Assembly: GCA_002694685.1 (NCBI GenBank)
Contig: NZMW01000004.1
Span: forward strand, 616,632 to 680,631
Length of the DNA: 64,000 nucleotides
Reading direction: 5' to 3'
Source: Balneola sp.
GTDB lineage: Bacteria > Bacteroidota > Rhodothermia > Balneolales > Balneolaceae
A program made the translations under genes and the position numbers. This document shows positions 36,657 through 44,782 of this stretch, piece after piece. Numbering within the stretch: the stretch's first letter is position 1; each line of letters starts with the position of its first letter. The notes below the pieces were generated by a model that was not told where the DNA came from, searched no databases, and was given only the letters and a program-made list of their open reading frames with translations.

Positions 36657-37796
36657 ATGTCAGACAACCTAGATTCCATTCGAAAACGGCTGGATGAAAT
36701 AGATCGTACCATCTTAAAAGCTTTAGCCCAACGGCAGGGGTTGGTCAAGGAAGTTTCAGATCTGAAACTCAAGAACGAACAGGGAATTCGGGACCTTGAA
36801 CGGGAAGAGCAGCTCTTAAATCGTATTCGTGATTTAGCCAGTGAAGTAGGTCTTGATCGGTATTATGCCGAGCATCTTTTTCGGGAGATAATTACAAACT
36901 CTGTACGTTTCCAAACACAGTCGCTGGTTGATCATCAGAATGAAAAATCGAATGGCGATACGGTACGGGTTTCTTATCAGGGGACAGATGGAGCTTATAG
37001 CCACCAGGCGGCAACACGCCATTTCAGTGAGCGATATGCAAGAGTTGATGCAATTGGCTACGATACCTTCCAGCAGGCAGCACAAGCTGTATTAGATGAG
37101 AAAGTAGATTTTGCTCTCCTTCCAATTGAAAATACAACGGCAGGTTCTATCAACGATACCTATGATATTCTAGGGAATGAGAAATTACACATCGTAGGGG
37201 AAGAAATTCTGAAAGTAGTTCATTGCCTGATGGCTGTTGAGCCTGTTGAGTTGTCTAAAATTCGTCGGATTATGTCGCATCCGCAAGCTATTGCACAGTG
37301 TTCTCAGTTTTTGTCAAAGCTGCCAAGATGCAAAGTGGAATCATATTTAGACACGGCTATGTCGGCTAAGAAAGTGTTGGAGGATGGTGATTTGTCTCAG
37401 GGAGCTATCGCCGGAGCACATGCGGCAGATTTGTATGGACTTCATGTTATTGAACATGATATTGCCAATCAGCGGGAAAATTTCACGCGGTTTGTGATTG
37501 CCACCAAAGAACCTGTGCAAGTCGATTTACAAATACCGGCCAAAACATCATTGATGATGGTTACTTCCAATGATGAAGGCTCGCTGATTGAGTGCCTGAA
37601 TATTCTTCATCGCCACAAAATAAATATGGCCAAATTGGAATCACGGCCTCGGATGAATGAACCCTGGAAATATTCATTCTATCTGGATATCCACGGAAAC
37701 ATTGAGAATCCCGAAGTTAAGGAGGGTTTAGATGAACTCAATAAAAAAGCCGAAGAGCTTAAAATCCTCGGCTGTTACCCTAAACAAGATGCGTAA
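36657..37796 (+). CDS. pheA: Bifunctional chorismate mutase/prephenate dehydratase
   Basis: 379 residues making phenylpyruvate from chorismate for phenylalanine. An AroQ chorismate mutase domain covers about 1-85 (IRKRLDEIDRTILKALAQRQ, EREEQLLNRI). The dehydratase covers about 100-285 (VSYQGTDGAYSHQAA, FALLPIENTTAGSINDTYD, and ENFTRFVI). A C-terminal ACT domain covers about 295-375, with the Phe-binding ESRP motif (MAKLESRPRM), so feedback inhibition is expected. Its 3' coding end also forms the terminator of the convergent porin gene. Confidence 0.96.
   Translation: MSDNLDSIRKRLDEIDRTILKALAQRQGLVKEVSDLKLKNEQGIRDLEREEQLLNRIRDLASEVGLDRYYAEHLFREIITNSVRFQTQSLVDHQNEKSNGDTVRVSYQGTDGAYSHQAATRHFSERYARVDAIGYDTFQQAAQAVLDEKVDFALLPIENTTAGSINDTYDILGNEKLHIVGEEILKVVHCLMAVEPVELSKIRRIMSHPQAIAQCSQFLSKLPRCKVESYLDTAMSAKKVLEDGDLSQGAIAGAHAADLYGLHVIEHDIANQRENFTRFVIATKEPVQVDLQIPAKTSLMMVTSNDEGSLIECLNILHRHKINMAKLESRPRMNEPWKYSFYLDIHGNIENPEVKEGLDELNKKAEELKILGCYPKQDA
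37741..37773 (-). terminator. Terminator of the porin gene inside the 3' end of pheA
   Basis: Read on the minus strand: AGCCGAGGA, an 8-base loop, TCTTCGGCT (one G-T pair), then TTTTTTAT. It starts 39 bases after the porin stop codon and lies fully within pheA coding sequence. Confidence 0.7.
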
Positions 37797-37811
37797 CTAA
37801 ACTAAGAGCGG

Positions 37812-38879
37812 TTAAAATGAGTATGTTGCACGGGCAAAGAAGTTGTAGTTGGTGGGCACTAAATCATTTCGGGAATCTCTAATTCGATATCTGAAATCAA
37901 TATTTAAATCGCTGGTTATAAAGTACCGGTAGCGGAGTTCGAGTTCATCCGCATTTGGCGCGTATACATTTGCCGTTAGCCATTGAGTATCCGTTTTGGC
38001 GAATTCAATCATAAATTGATGCTTATCCGCAAAATTGTTCACACCAAAGGAAATCACCGCACTGGTTCCATTCTCAAAAGAAGTGTTGAGGTTTTGACCA
38101 AGCTCACCTGCTATACGAAAACTACCGCCATTCAATAATTCAGGTTTTGGCAGATCGTAAACTAAACGGCTCATTAAAGCTAAGTAAGTGCTGTATCCAT
38201 TTGGCTTTAAGTAGGCGTCAGGAGCTACGAACAAGGCAAATGCTTTTTGAATGATGTTGTTGTCATCCCGGGATTTATTTTCTACTCCAAAGTAGCTGGC
38301 AACATTATGCTTGTTGTTTGCGAAATTGAGTCCGCCTCGGTAGGAATAACTAACATGATTTCGATGCTGATACTCTCCAACTGCCTCAGCTACCCATGAA
38401 TTTCCTAAATCGTGCTCTAAGTGAATACCGTCCACCCAGTGGTTATTGATGTTATTACTCTGGAAACGAAAGTGACTTCGTCCTGCATTAGAAAGTACTT
38501 TTGGAGTATGTTGAAAACGTCCGGCTTTTAAACTGATATTCTCTCCCTGATACTGGTAATAAAACTGATCAAAAGAGATGTGACCTACATCTAATCCACC
38601 GGGGTCAGAAGCCAGTGTTAATGATACGGGCTCAAATTCGGAAGATTGAGTAGTAGCTATACGTGCCCTAAAACTATGATTCTCGTTGAAGTCATAAGCA
38701 CCACCAACACGAACCCTTAAAAAAGAAGTGCCATCAAAATGTTCTAAAGCATCACTGGCAGAGCTTCCGTAAGAAAAGCGAGCGTTTCCAAAAAAGTTGA
38801 AATTACTATTATCCTGAGCTTGTCCGGTGACAAAAAGAAGTAGTGCTGTTAGTAGCGTGAAACCTATTCGTGAAAGCAT
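37812..38879 (-). CDS. Porin-like outer-membrane beta-barrel protein
   Basis: 355 residues. Signal peptide to about residue 21 (LLLFVTGQAQ). The mature chain alternates strands throughout (FFGNARFSYGSS, FLRVRVGGAYDF, ISLKAGRFQHTPKVL), like substrate porins of the OprP/OprO type, and ends in a terminal Phe (FFARATYSF), a barrel assembly signal. The transported solute is unknown. Convergent with pheA, 15 bp gap. Confidence 0.78.
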   Translation of the reverse strand: MLSRIGFTLLTALLLFVTGQAQDNSNFNFFGNARFSYGSSASDALEHFDGTSFLRVRVGGAYDFNENHSFRARIATTQSSEFEPVSLTLASDPGGLDVGHISFDQFYYQYQGENISLKAGRFQHTPKVLSNAGRSHFRFQSNNINNHWVDGIHLEHDLGNSWVAEAVGEYQHRNHVSYSYRGGLNFANNKHNVASYFGVENKSRDDNNIIQKAFALFVAPDAYLKPNGYSTYLALMSRLVYDLPKPELLNGGSFRIAGELGQNLNTSFENGTSAVISFGVNNFADKHQFMIEFAKTDTQWLTANVYAPNADELELRYRYFITSDLNIDFRYRIRDSRNDLVPTNYNFFARATYSF

Positions 38880-38998
38880 TATTTAATTTAGCTTGAATTT
38901 ATATTAACAACTAGGGCTTTGAATTTGTCCTTATCGACAGCATTTATGAGTTACTTAAACGGGTACATTTGTTGAAAACATAAATATCTGTAAATGGA

Positions 38999-39802
38999 TT
39001 ATTCTGAGTGTGGATGGTTAAAGGACTTCTTGATTTCTGGAAAAACAATATTCAGATCTTGCTTACCAATGAGTTCTTGAATCCCTTTTTGATTTAAGAG
39101 ACGGTGAGTAAGAAAGTTTCCATCTAAAAATACACCAAAAGTGCCATATGGAGTTCCTGAATCCCTTGCATCTTTAGCAGTCTCTAATTTCTTGAGTATT
39201 ACTTCAAATCCCAAATCCTCAAATTCACGTCCCATTTGGAAGATATAAAAATTGATGAAGGTGCTTTGGTCAGCATATTTTAGAGTGATTGTATGTGACT
39301 GGCCATGGGAAGTCTCAGTCTCAAAATTCATAGAAAAGTATGGAGAAGGCGACTCGGGGTTAAAGCGTTTTACGAGAAGAGTAAAATTTGGCAGGTGAGC
39401 ATATTCGAGATATCCACGCTGTAGAAAGAAAGTTCGGTTCTGTTTGAAATCATCATTTCCAAGCATGATGACGACACCATTCTTGTCTTTATTTTCAATT
39501 TCACAATGATGAAGAAGTATAGATTTTAGCCACTCACTGGCATAGATTTCAGGCACAAAAAGTTGATTGACGAAGATGTATCCCGGAGCCGAAATTGGTT
39601 TCCAGGCTTTTTCTGCCGGTATATATTCTATGAAGGCTGGTTCAGGGGTGTCCAGTTTTATGATTTTCAATCCTTCATCAAAACGGTCGAGTAGCCACTT
39701 CCGATCATAATTAAATAATCGAACGCTATTCGGGTTTTTTTGATCTAAACATGGAATGTCGTCTAATTCAGAGTTATCCGCAGTTACATTAATGAGATAC
39801 AT
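38999..39802 (-). CDS. YoaP-like N-acetyltransferase
   Basis: 267 residues. The N-terminal half follows the GNAT-type part of YoaP-like proteins as I remember them: DRKWLLDRFDEGLKIIKLD, AFIEYIPAEKAWKPI, then YIFVNQLFVPEIYASEWLKSILL, although the canonical acetyl-CoA loop is weakly conserved here. The C-terminal part (FINFYIFQMGREF, TPYGTFGVFLDGNFLTHRLL) resembles the thioredoxin-like YoaP tail but lacks its CxxC-type cysteines. Substrate unknown. Monocistronic. Confidence 0.6.
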   Translation of the reverse strand: MYLINVTADNSELDDIPCLDQKNPNSVRLFNYDRKWLLDRFDEGLKIIKLDTPEPAFIEYIPAEKAWKPISAPGYIFVNQLFVPEIYASEWLKSILLHHCEIENKDKNGVVIMLGNDDFKQNRTFFLQRGYLEYAHLPNFTLLVKRFNPESPSPYFSMNFETETSHGQSHTITLKYADQSTFINFYIFQMGREFEDLGFEVILKKLETAKDARDSGTPYGTFGVFLDGNFLTHRLLNQKGIQELIGKQDLNIVFPEIKKSFNHPHSE

Positions 39803-39926
39803 AGCAAGCTCCTCTTAGTTTTCAAGAGGGTAACCATCGGAAATAAAGACTTTATGAAGAAAGGAATGTCAATTTCTCTGAAAGGGTATAGGATATTCCG
39901 AATAGATCCCAAGCCAAAGGATGGAC

Positions 39927-41126
39927 TTACTTTTTCAGGGTAACTCTTTTATCCTTCCATTCTAAATCAAAAGTCGATTCCTGCTCAAAGACGTTTGCTT
40001 CCCGAATCCATTTTCCATCCTGCCAAACACGGGCAAACCCTTTTTCGAGTGGTTCGTTTGGATTCTGTTTATCAAGAGAGTGGAAGAGTTCTGTCAGGTG
40101 CTCTTTTCGATTTCGAATAAGAGAGTCTGTTCGGTATTTCAACTTTTCATCAAGGGTTGAAATGCGAGACCGAGCTGCTTCCATTTTCTGCTTCACAGCC
40201 AACAAAGCATGGGATTTTGCCATGTTTGCTACTTTATCCTTATACAGTTCTATGGCTCCGGTGGTATTCATTTCTAATTTCTTGGTGTAGTCTTCCACCA
40301 TATATCGAATTTCATTAATATCCGGAGCGGCTACAATGGCGGCTTGAGTTGGGGTTGCTGCCCGTGCATCTGCTACAAAATCAGAAATAGAAAAATCCAC
40401 TTCATGCCCAACCGCACTTATAAGCGGGACCTCACAATGGAAAACAGCACGCGCCACCGATTCTTCGTTAAAAGGCCAAAGATCTTCCAATGAACCTCCG
40501 CCACGCCCAATAATGATGACGTCCACGTTTTTGTGATTGGAGAAATAATTGATGCCTTCTACAATTTCCGGCGCGGCATTTACGCCCTGCACGCTAGCGT
40601 GATAGAGTTTGATTTCAGCCAGTGGCCACCTTTTCTCCAGTGTAGACCTAATATCCTGAAAGGCCGCACCGGTTGAGGAAGTTACTACACCAATACTTTC
40701 CGGAAATTTTGGGAGTGCTTGTTTATGATCATCTTCAAAAAGCCCCTCCTCTTTTAGCTTAGCTTTTAGCTTTTCAAAAGCCTGCTGCAGTTTCCCAATT
40801 CCGGCCTGTTGCACCAAATTCACAATCATCTGGTAGCGACCGTGAGGTGCGTAAACCTGAATATCTCCACCTACCACAATTTGCTGTCCATCGGTGAGGT
40901 TAATCCCCAACCGCTGGGCCGTGCTTCTCCAAATTACACAGGGGAGGGATGCGTTGGAGTCTTTAAGGGTAAAATAATAATGTCCGTTTCGGCTTTGGTT
41001 TACATTGCTGGTTTCACCTTCAACCAGAATATCCGTGAAATTTTGTTCCAGCAGGTTTTTGATTTTCTCGGTAAGCTCTTCAACAGAAGGAATATCAAAA
41101 AGAAATGGGATTTGCTTGTCGGGCAT
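39927..41126 (-). CDS. xseA: Exodeoxyribonuclease VII large subunit
   Basis: 399 residues. An N-terminal OB fold (about 10-105, FTDILVEGETSNVNQSRNGHYYFTLKD) and the catalytic Exonuc_VII_L domain (FPESIGVVTSSTGAAFQDI, IIIGRGGGSLEDLWPFNEE, VPLISAVGHEVDFSISDFVADARAATPTQAA) are clear, followed by the coiled-coil region. It degrades single-stranded DNA in both directions with the small subunit XseB. No xseB is adjacent. The RAYT element lies directly upstream (its left end begins 40 bp before the start codon). Confidence 0.96.
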   Translation of the reverse strand: MPDKQIPFLFDIPSVEELTEKIKNLLEQNFTDILVEGETSNVNQSRNGHYYFTLKDSNASLPCVIWRSTAQRLGINLTDGQQIVVGGDIQVYAPHGRYQMIVNLVQQAGIGKLQQAFEKLKAKLKEEGLFEDDHKQALPKFPESIGVVTSSTGAAFQDIRSTLEKRWPLAEIKLYHASVQGVNAAPEIVEGINYFSNHKNVDVIIIGRGGGSLEDLWPFNEESVARAVFHCEVPLISAVGHEVDFSISDFVADARAATPTQAAIVAAPDINEIRYMVEDYTKKLEMNTTGAIELYKDKVANMAKSHALLAVKQKMEAARSRISTLDEKLKYRTDSLIRNRKEHLTELFHSLDKQNPNEPLEKGFARVWQDGKWIREANVFEQESTFDLEWKDKRVTLKK

Positions 41127-41165
41127 TGGGAGAATTTGGGATTTTTAAATCGGTGTTAAAGGTAC

Positions 41166-41738
41166 AAAGGATTGAAATCCTTTTCTGTAATAAAGGAAGA
41201 CAATTGAGCTGGTTTAAAAAAATATTGTAAGGAATAGAGACTTAGAGGCTCTTACTTATTGATCAAAAACAAAAAAATGCACCGATGCCAAGAACATTAA
41301 ATCAGGTTTGGGTACATGGGGTTTGGAGTACAAAAAATCGAGAACCATTATTGAAGCGTTATTTTCGGGGTGAATTGAATACCTATATCAAGGCGCACGG
41401 GATAAGAAAAGGGATACAAATTGATGTGGTGAACGGTATGCAAGATCATATCCATGTTCTTTTTAAAATGCCCATTCTGCAAAATACGTCTGAGGTTATA
41501 AAGCTCATTAAAGGCTCATCCTCAAAATGGATAAACGATCAATATTTCCCGAGCGGAAAATTTCGATGGCAACAAGGATATGGAGTATTCTCAGTCGGAA
41601 AAAATGAAATACAACGGGTTAGAAATTATATCTACAACCAAGAAGAGCATCACAAATATAGATCTTATCAAGAAGAGGTAAAGCTTTTTGAAAAGGAAGA
41701 AATCTAATCCTTTACTACAGAAAAGGATTTCAATCCTT
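41166..41738 (+). mobile_element. RAYT mobile unit flanked by inverted REP palindromes
   Basis: Near-identical inverted 31-base ends: 41167-41197 and 41708-41738 match at 30 of 31 positions. Each contains the hairpin AAGGAT-TGAA-ATCCTT. The right end begins on the base after the transposase stop codon. In between is one Y1 transposase gene. This is the arrangement of a REP-associated tyrosine transposase with its own REPs. Inserted between divergent xseA and pyrC. Confidence 0.75.
41285..41707 (+). CDS. Y1 (IS200/REP-associated) tyrosine transposase
   Basis: 140 residues with the single-strand HUH nuclease core: the HUH motif in MQDHIHVLFKMP, then WRWQQGYGVFSVG-like FRWQQGYGVFSVG, and the catalytic Tyr with conserved Gln in RNYIYNQEEHHK. 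These enzymes cut and join single-stranded REP or IS ends at hairpins. The flanking inverted palindromes and the lack of an accessory tnpB argue for a RAYT. The frame is intact. ORF end overlaps the upstream part of an untranslated extension of pyrC. Confidence 0.88.
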   Translation: MPRTLNQVWVHGVWSTKNREPLLKRYFRGELNTYIKAHGIRKGIQIDVVNGMQDHIHVLFKMPILQNTSEVIKLIKGSSSKWINDQYFPSGKFRWQQGYGVFSVGKNEIQRVRNYIYNQEEHHKYRSYQEEVKLFEKEEI

Positions 41739-41741
41739 GAC

Positions 41742-41772
41742 TTAACTTTAGTGCCGAATCACGGTATATTTG
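41742..41772 (+). promoter_or_regulatory. Candidate pyrC promoter
   Basis: A perfect -7 box TATATTTG (41765-41772) with a weak TTA at 41742-41744, 20 bases upstream. It begins 3 bases beyond the right REP of the mobile unit and 33 bases before the pyrC start. This suggests the native promoter survived the insertion. Confidence 0.4.
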
Positions 41773-41804
41773 CAGGCGAACGTAAATCGTACAAATCCAC
41801 ATTC

Positions 41805-43085
41805 ATGCTCCTCAAAAACCTGAAGCCCGTTAGCAATTCTCATAAAGGTAAAGACACCATTGATATCCGCATTGAGGAGGGTCTCATTAAAGAAATTGGT
41901 TCCGGATTAAAGGCCGGTAAAGGAGAAGAAACTCATGATTTTGGCGGAGCATACGTCTCTCCGGGCTGGATGGATATGCACATTCACTTGCGTGAACCCG
42001 GTTTTGAGCATAAAGAGACAATTAAAACGGGTTGCGATGCTGCAGCTTTTGGAGGCTTTACAGCTGTAGCCTGTATGCCGAATACCAAGCCTGCAACACA
42101 TACTCGCGATGTGGTAGAGTTTATCATCAAAAAAGCAGAGAAATTACCGGTTGATGTACACCCGATTGCTTGTGTGACCAAAGAGCGTAAAGGGAAGTCT
42201 ATTGCCGAAATGGCCGATATGAAAGAAGGTGGGGCTGTTGCTTTTAGTGATGATGGAGATCCGGTTTTTGACTCTCAGGTAATGCGAGTTGCCCTCGAGT
42301 ATTCTTCTATGCTTGGAATGCCGATTATTAATCATGAAGAAGACCTGGCTCTTTCAAGGCCGGGACATATGAACGAGGGGAAAGTATCTACCCGCCTGGG
42401 ACTGGACGGAACTCCTGGAATAGCCGAAGAGGTGATGATAGCCCGTGATATCTTGTTAGCGGAATATACAGGCGGACATATTCATGTGGCTCACATCAGT
42501 ACTAAGAATGCGGTTGATTTAGTCCGACAGGCCAAGAAAAAAGGAATTAATGTTACTACCGAAGTTTGTGCCCATCACTTTGATCTGACGGATGAAGAAA
42601 TTGATAAACAACACTTTGATACAAATTTTAAAATGCACCCGCCACTTCGAACTCAGGAAGATGTAGATGCAATGGTTGAAGGGTTGGTTGATGGAACTAT
42701 TGATGTTATTTGTACTGACCACGCGCCTCATGCCATAGAAGAGAAGGAGGTGGAATTCATTTATGCTCCCAACGGAATTATAGGATTGGAGACGGCTTGG
42801 TCAATAACTAATCAGAGACTGCTTCAAACCAAGAAGTTAGACCTTCAGCAGTTGATGGATAAACTGGTATATAATCCACGCAAAATTTTAAACCTGGATC
42901 AGCCGGAAATAAAAGAAGGTGCGAAAGCTAACCTGACCTTCTTTAACACAGACGAAGAATGGACTTTTGATAAGAAAAACGTGCGCTCAAAATCTAAAAA
43001 CTCTCCATATCTGGATAAAACATTGAAGGGTAGAGCGGTGGGTATTTTCAATAAAGGTCAGTTGGTACTAAACGAAATTAGATGA
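41805..43085 (+). CDS. pyrC: Dihydroorotase
   Basis: 426 residues from the ATG at 41805. The frame is open to 41688, but that would run through the mobile unit's right repeat and the transposase end, so I rejected the longer form. Class I dihydroorotase, cyclising carbamoyl-aspartate in pyrimidine synthesis. Metal-binding motif MDMHIHLREPGFEHKE, catalytic TDHAPH near residue 305, and conserved NHEED and HVAHIST. Other pyr genes are absent from the window. Confidence 0.95.
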   Translation: MLLKNLKPVSNSHKGKDTIDIRIEEGLIKEIGSGLKAGKGEETHDFGGAYVSPGWMDMHIHLREPGFEHKETIKTGCDAAAFGGFTAVACMPNTKPATHTRDVVEFIIKKAEKLPVDVHPIACVTKERKGKSIAEMADMKEGGAVAFSDDGDPVFDSQVMRVALEYSSMLGMPIINHEEDLALSRPGHMNEGKVSTRLGLDGTPGIAEEVMIARDILLAEYTGGHIHVAHISTKNAVDLVRQAKKKGINVTTEVCAHHFDLTDEEIDKQHFDTNFKMHPPLRTQEDVDAMVEGLVDGTIDVICTDHAPHAIEEKEVEFIYAPNGIIGLETAWSITNQRLLQTKKLDLQQLMDKLVYNPRKILNLDQPEIKEGAKANLTFFNTDEEWTFDKKNVRSKSKNSPYLDKTLKGRAVGIFNKGQLVLNEIR

Positions 43086-43093
43086 TTTTTAAA

Positions 43094-43117
43094 GTCCTGT
43101 ATCAAGTTCAGGATGAC
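43094..43117. repeat. Dispersed-repeat fragment before tsaB
   Basis: CCTGTATCAAGTTCAGG followed by ATGAC. It matches the CCTGaaaCAAGTTCAGGATGAC-type phrase common between genes in Bacteroidota. The ATG inside it (43113) is in frame with tsaB but is probably part of the repeat. Confidence 0.45.
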
Positions 43118-43136
43118 AATCAGATTTAGTAAAACT

Positions 43137-43796
43137 ATGATTCTTGCTTTCGAGACCGCAACCAATATTTGTTCCGTTTCTTTTCAAAATAATGCGGGTG
43201 AGGTATTTGAGAAACGTACTGAGCGGAAGGGTTCTCATTCCGAACTACTGTTTTTATACGTACGCGAACTCATGCAAGAGCATCAATTTAAAATGGCTGA
43301 TCTTGATACCGTTTTGGTAAGCACCGGGCCGGGTTCATATACCGGACTTCGAATTGCTGCTAGCGCTATAAAGGGAATGTTTTTCGGATTAGACGTCGAT
43401 ATTTATTCAGGAAATACACTGGCCGGTTTTGCTCAGGCCGTAGGTGAAGGTAAAATCCATGCCGTAATTAACGCGAGAAGAAAGCATCTCTACCACCAAT
43501 TATTTTCATTTAACAATGAGGGGTTAAAAGCTGTTTCAGATTCAAGAATCCTCGAACTGGTTGAAATCGAAGAGTTGTTGAAGCCGGGTGAAAAGATAAT
43601 TGGAACAGGAATTGATCGATTAGATAAGAAAAGGTTGGAAGAGTTGACGATCATAGATTCAGGTCAGATTACTTCAAAATCATTGGTCACTCTTTTTGAG
43701 TCAACTACAAAGGATGATTTTTTTGAAAAGACCACCGCTGAGGAGCTTGAATCAAATTATTTGACCAGCAGTCAGGTTAATAACACTTCCGTATAA
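43137..43796 (+). CDS. tsaB: tRNA threonylcarbamoyladenosine synthesis protein TsaB
   Basis: 219 residues from the ATG at 43137 (MILAFETATN), where the family normally starts. The ATG at 43113 lies in a dispersed-repeat fragment. The ASKHA fold start ILAFETATNICSVSF and the TsaB signature STGPGSYTGLRIAAS are present. TsaB scaffolds TsaD/TsaE for t6A37 modification of ANN-decoding tRNAs. tsaD and tsaE are not in the window. Confidence 0.93.
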   Translation: MILAFETATNICSVSFQNNAGEVFEKRTERKGSHSELLFLYVRELMQEHQFKMADLDTVLVSTGPGSYTGLRIAASAIKGMFFGLDVDIYSGNTLAGFAQAVGEGKIHAVINARRKHLYHQLFSFNNEGLKAVSDSRILELVEIEELLKPGEKIIGTGIDRLDKKRLEELTIIDSGQITSKSLVTLFESTTKDDFFEKTTAEELESNYLTSSQVNNTSV

Positions 43797-43798
43797 AG

Positions 43799-43830
43799 AG
43801 ATTCAGAATTAACCTTCAGAATCTTTATTT
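43799..43830 (+). terminator. Possible weak terminator after tsaB
   Basis: AGATTC (43799-43804) pairs with GATTCT's partner GAATCT (43819-43824), followed by TTATTTT. The stem is only 6 bp, so strength is doubtful. Confidence 0.35.
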
Positions 43831-43863
43831 TAAACATCTGAAAAAATTCACAAAACGCAGTAT

Positions 43864-44709
43864 ATGTCCTGGTTTAAAAGAAAAGACGAAAACATCCAAA
43901 CGGATACCAAGAAAGAAATGCCGGAAGGCGTTTGGATTAAAGTTCCTACTACCGGCGAAACCATCCACAAGCGTGAGCTGGAAGACAACCTTTGGGTTGA
44001 TCCACTAAGCGGATATCACTTCAGAATTGGGAGTGAAGAATATTTCGAAATTATTTTTGATGGTGGAAAATTCAAAGAATTAGGTCAGGAAATCCAACCT
44101 ACTGATCCACTGGAGTTTGAAGATCGTAAGAAGTACAAAGATCGACTAGACCAATATCAGGAAAAAACGGGTTTAAGTGATGCTGCACGAGTAGGTGTGG
44201 GCAAAATGAATAAGCTGGACTTGGTTGTAGCCTGTATGGACTTCTCCTTTATTGGAGGAAGTATGGGCTCGGTTGTGGGTGAACGCTTAGGAATTGCAAT
44301 TGACCACGCCCGGGAGAAGAAAATTCCACTGATGATTATTTCTCAAACCGGTGGCGCCCGAATGATGGAAAGTGTGCTCAGCCTGATGCAAATGGCAAAA
44401 ACCTCAGCAAAACTCGCTCAGCTTGAAGAAGCAAAGGTGCCTTACATTTCTTACATGACGGACCCAACCACAGGTGGAGTTACTGCCAGCTATGCAATGT
44501 TGGGAGACTTCAACATAGCCGAACCCGGCGCTTTAATCGGTTTTGCAGGACCCCGGGTTATTCGCCAAACGATAGGTCGTGACTTACCGGAAGGTTTTCA
44601 GACAGCTGAATATTTAAAGGAACACGGGTTTCTGGATTTTATCGTTTCCCGAAATGAGATGAAGGAAAAGCTTACTAAGCTGCTCAAACTTATACTTCAT
44701 AAGAAATAA
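43864..44709 (+). CDS. accD: Acetyl-CoA carboxylase carboxyltransferase subunit beta
   Basis: 281 residues. Carboxyltransferase core with [43 protein letters not shown] and [15 protein letters not shown]. The N-terminal zinc ribbon has lost all four Cys: positions 27, 30, 46 and 49 are Val, Thr, Asp and Ser, although the flanking ribbon sequence ([17 protein letters not shown]) is retained. I recall Bacteroidota AccD also lacking these Cys, so this is probably lineage-typical and the enzyme functional. It works with AccA, AccB and AccC (not in the window) in fatty-acid synthesis. Confidence 0.95.
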   Translation: MSWFKRKDENIQTDTKKEMPEGVWIKVPTTGETIHKRELEDNLWVDPLSGYHFRIGSEEYFEIIFDGGKFKELGQEIQPTDPLEFEDRKKYKDRLDQYQEKTGLSDAARVGVGKMNKLDLVVACMDFSFIGGSMGSVVGERLGIAIDHAREKKIPLMIISQTGGARMMESVLSLMQMAKTSAKLAQLEEAKVPYISYMTDPTTGGVTASYAMLGDFNIAEPGALIGFAGPRVIRQTIGRDLPEGFQTAEYLKEHGFLDFIVSRNEMKEKLTKLLKLILHKK

Positions 44710-44730
44710 GAACTTCTATAATCACTTTTG

Positions 44731-44764
44731 AAAAGAATGCCCGACCGGCGTTCTTTTCTTTTTT
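44731..44764 (+). terminator. Rho-independent terminator of accD
   Basis: AAAAGAATGCC, a 5-base loop CGACC, GGCGTTCTTTT (one G-T pair), then a T-rich run. Confidence 0.8.
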
Positions 44765-44782
44765 AATCCAATTATTACTTCT

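Noticed and set aside
39803-39926. Possible xseB next to xseA
   Set aside because: The 124-bp spacer has no suitable ORF; the small subunit must be elsewhere.
41688-41804. N-terminal extension of pyrC reaching into the transposase gene
   Set aside because: It would translate the mobile unit's right repeat; the family start aligns with the ATG at 41805.
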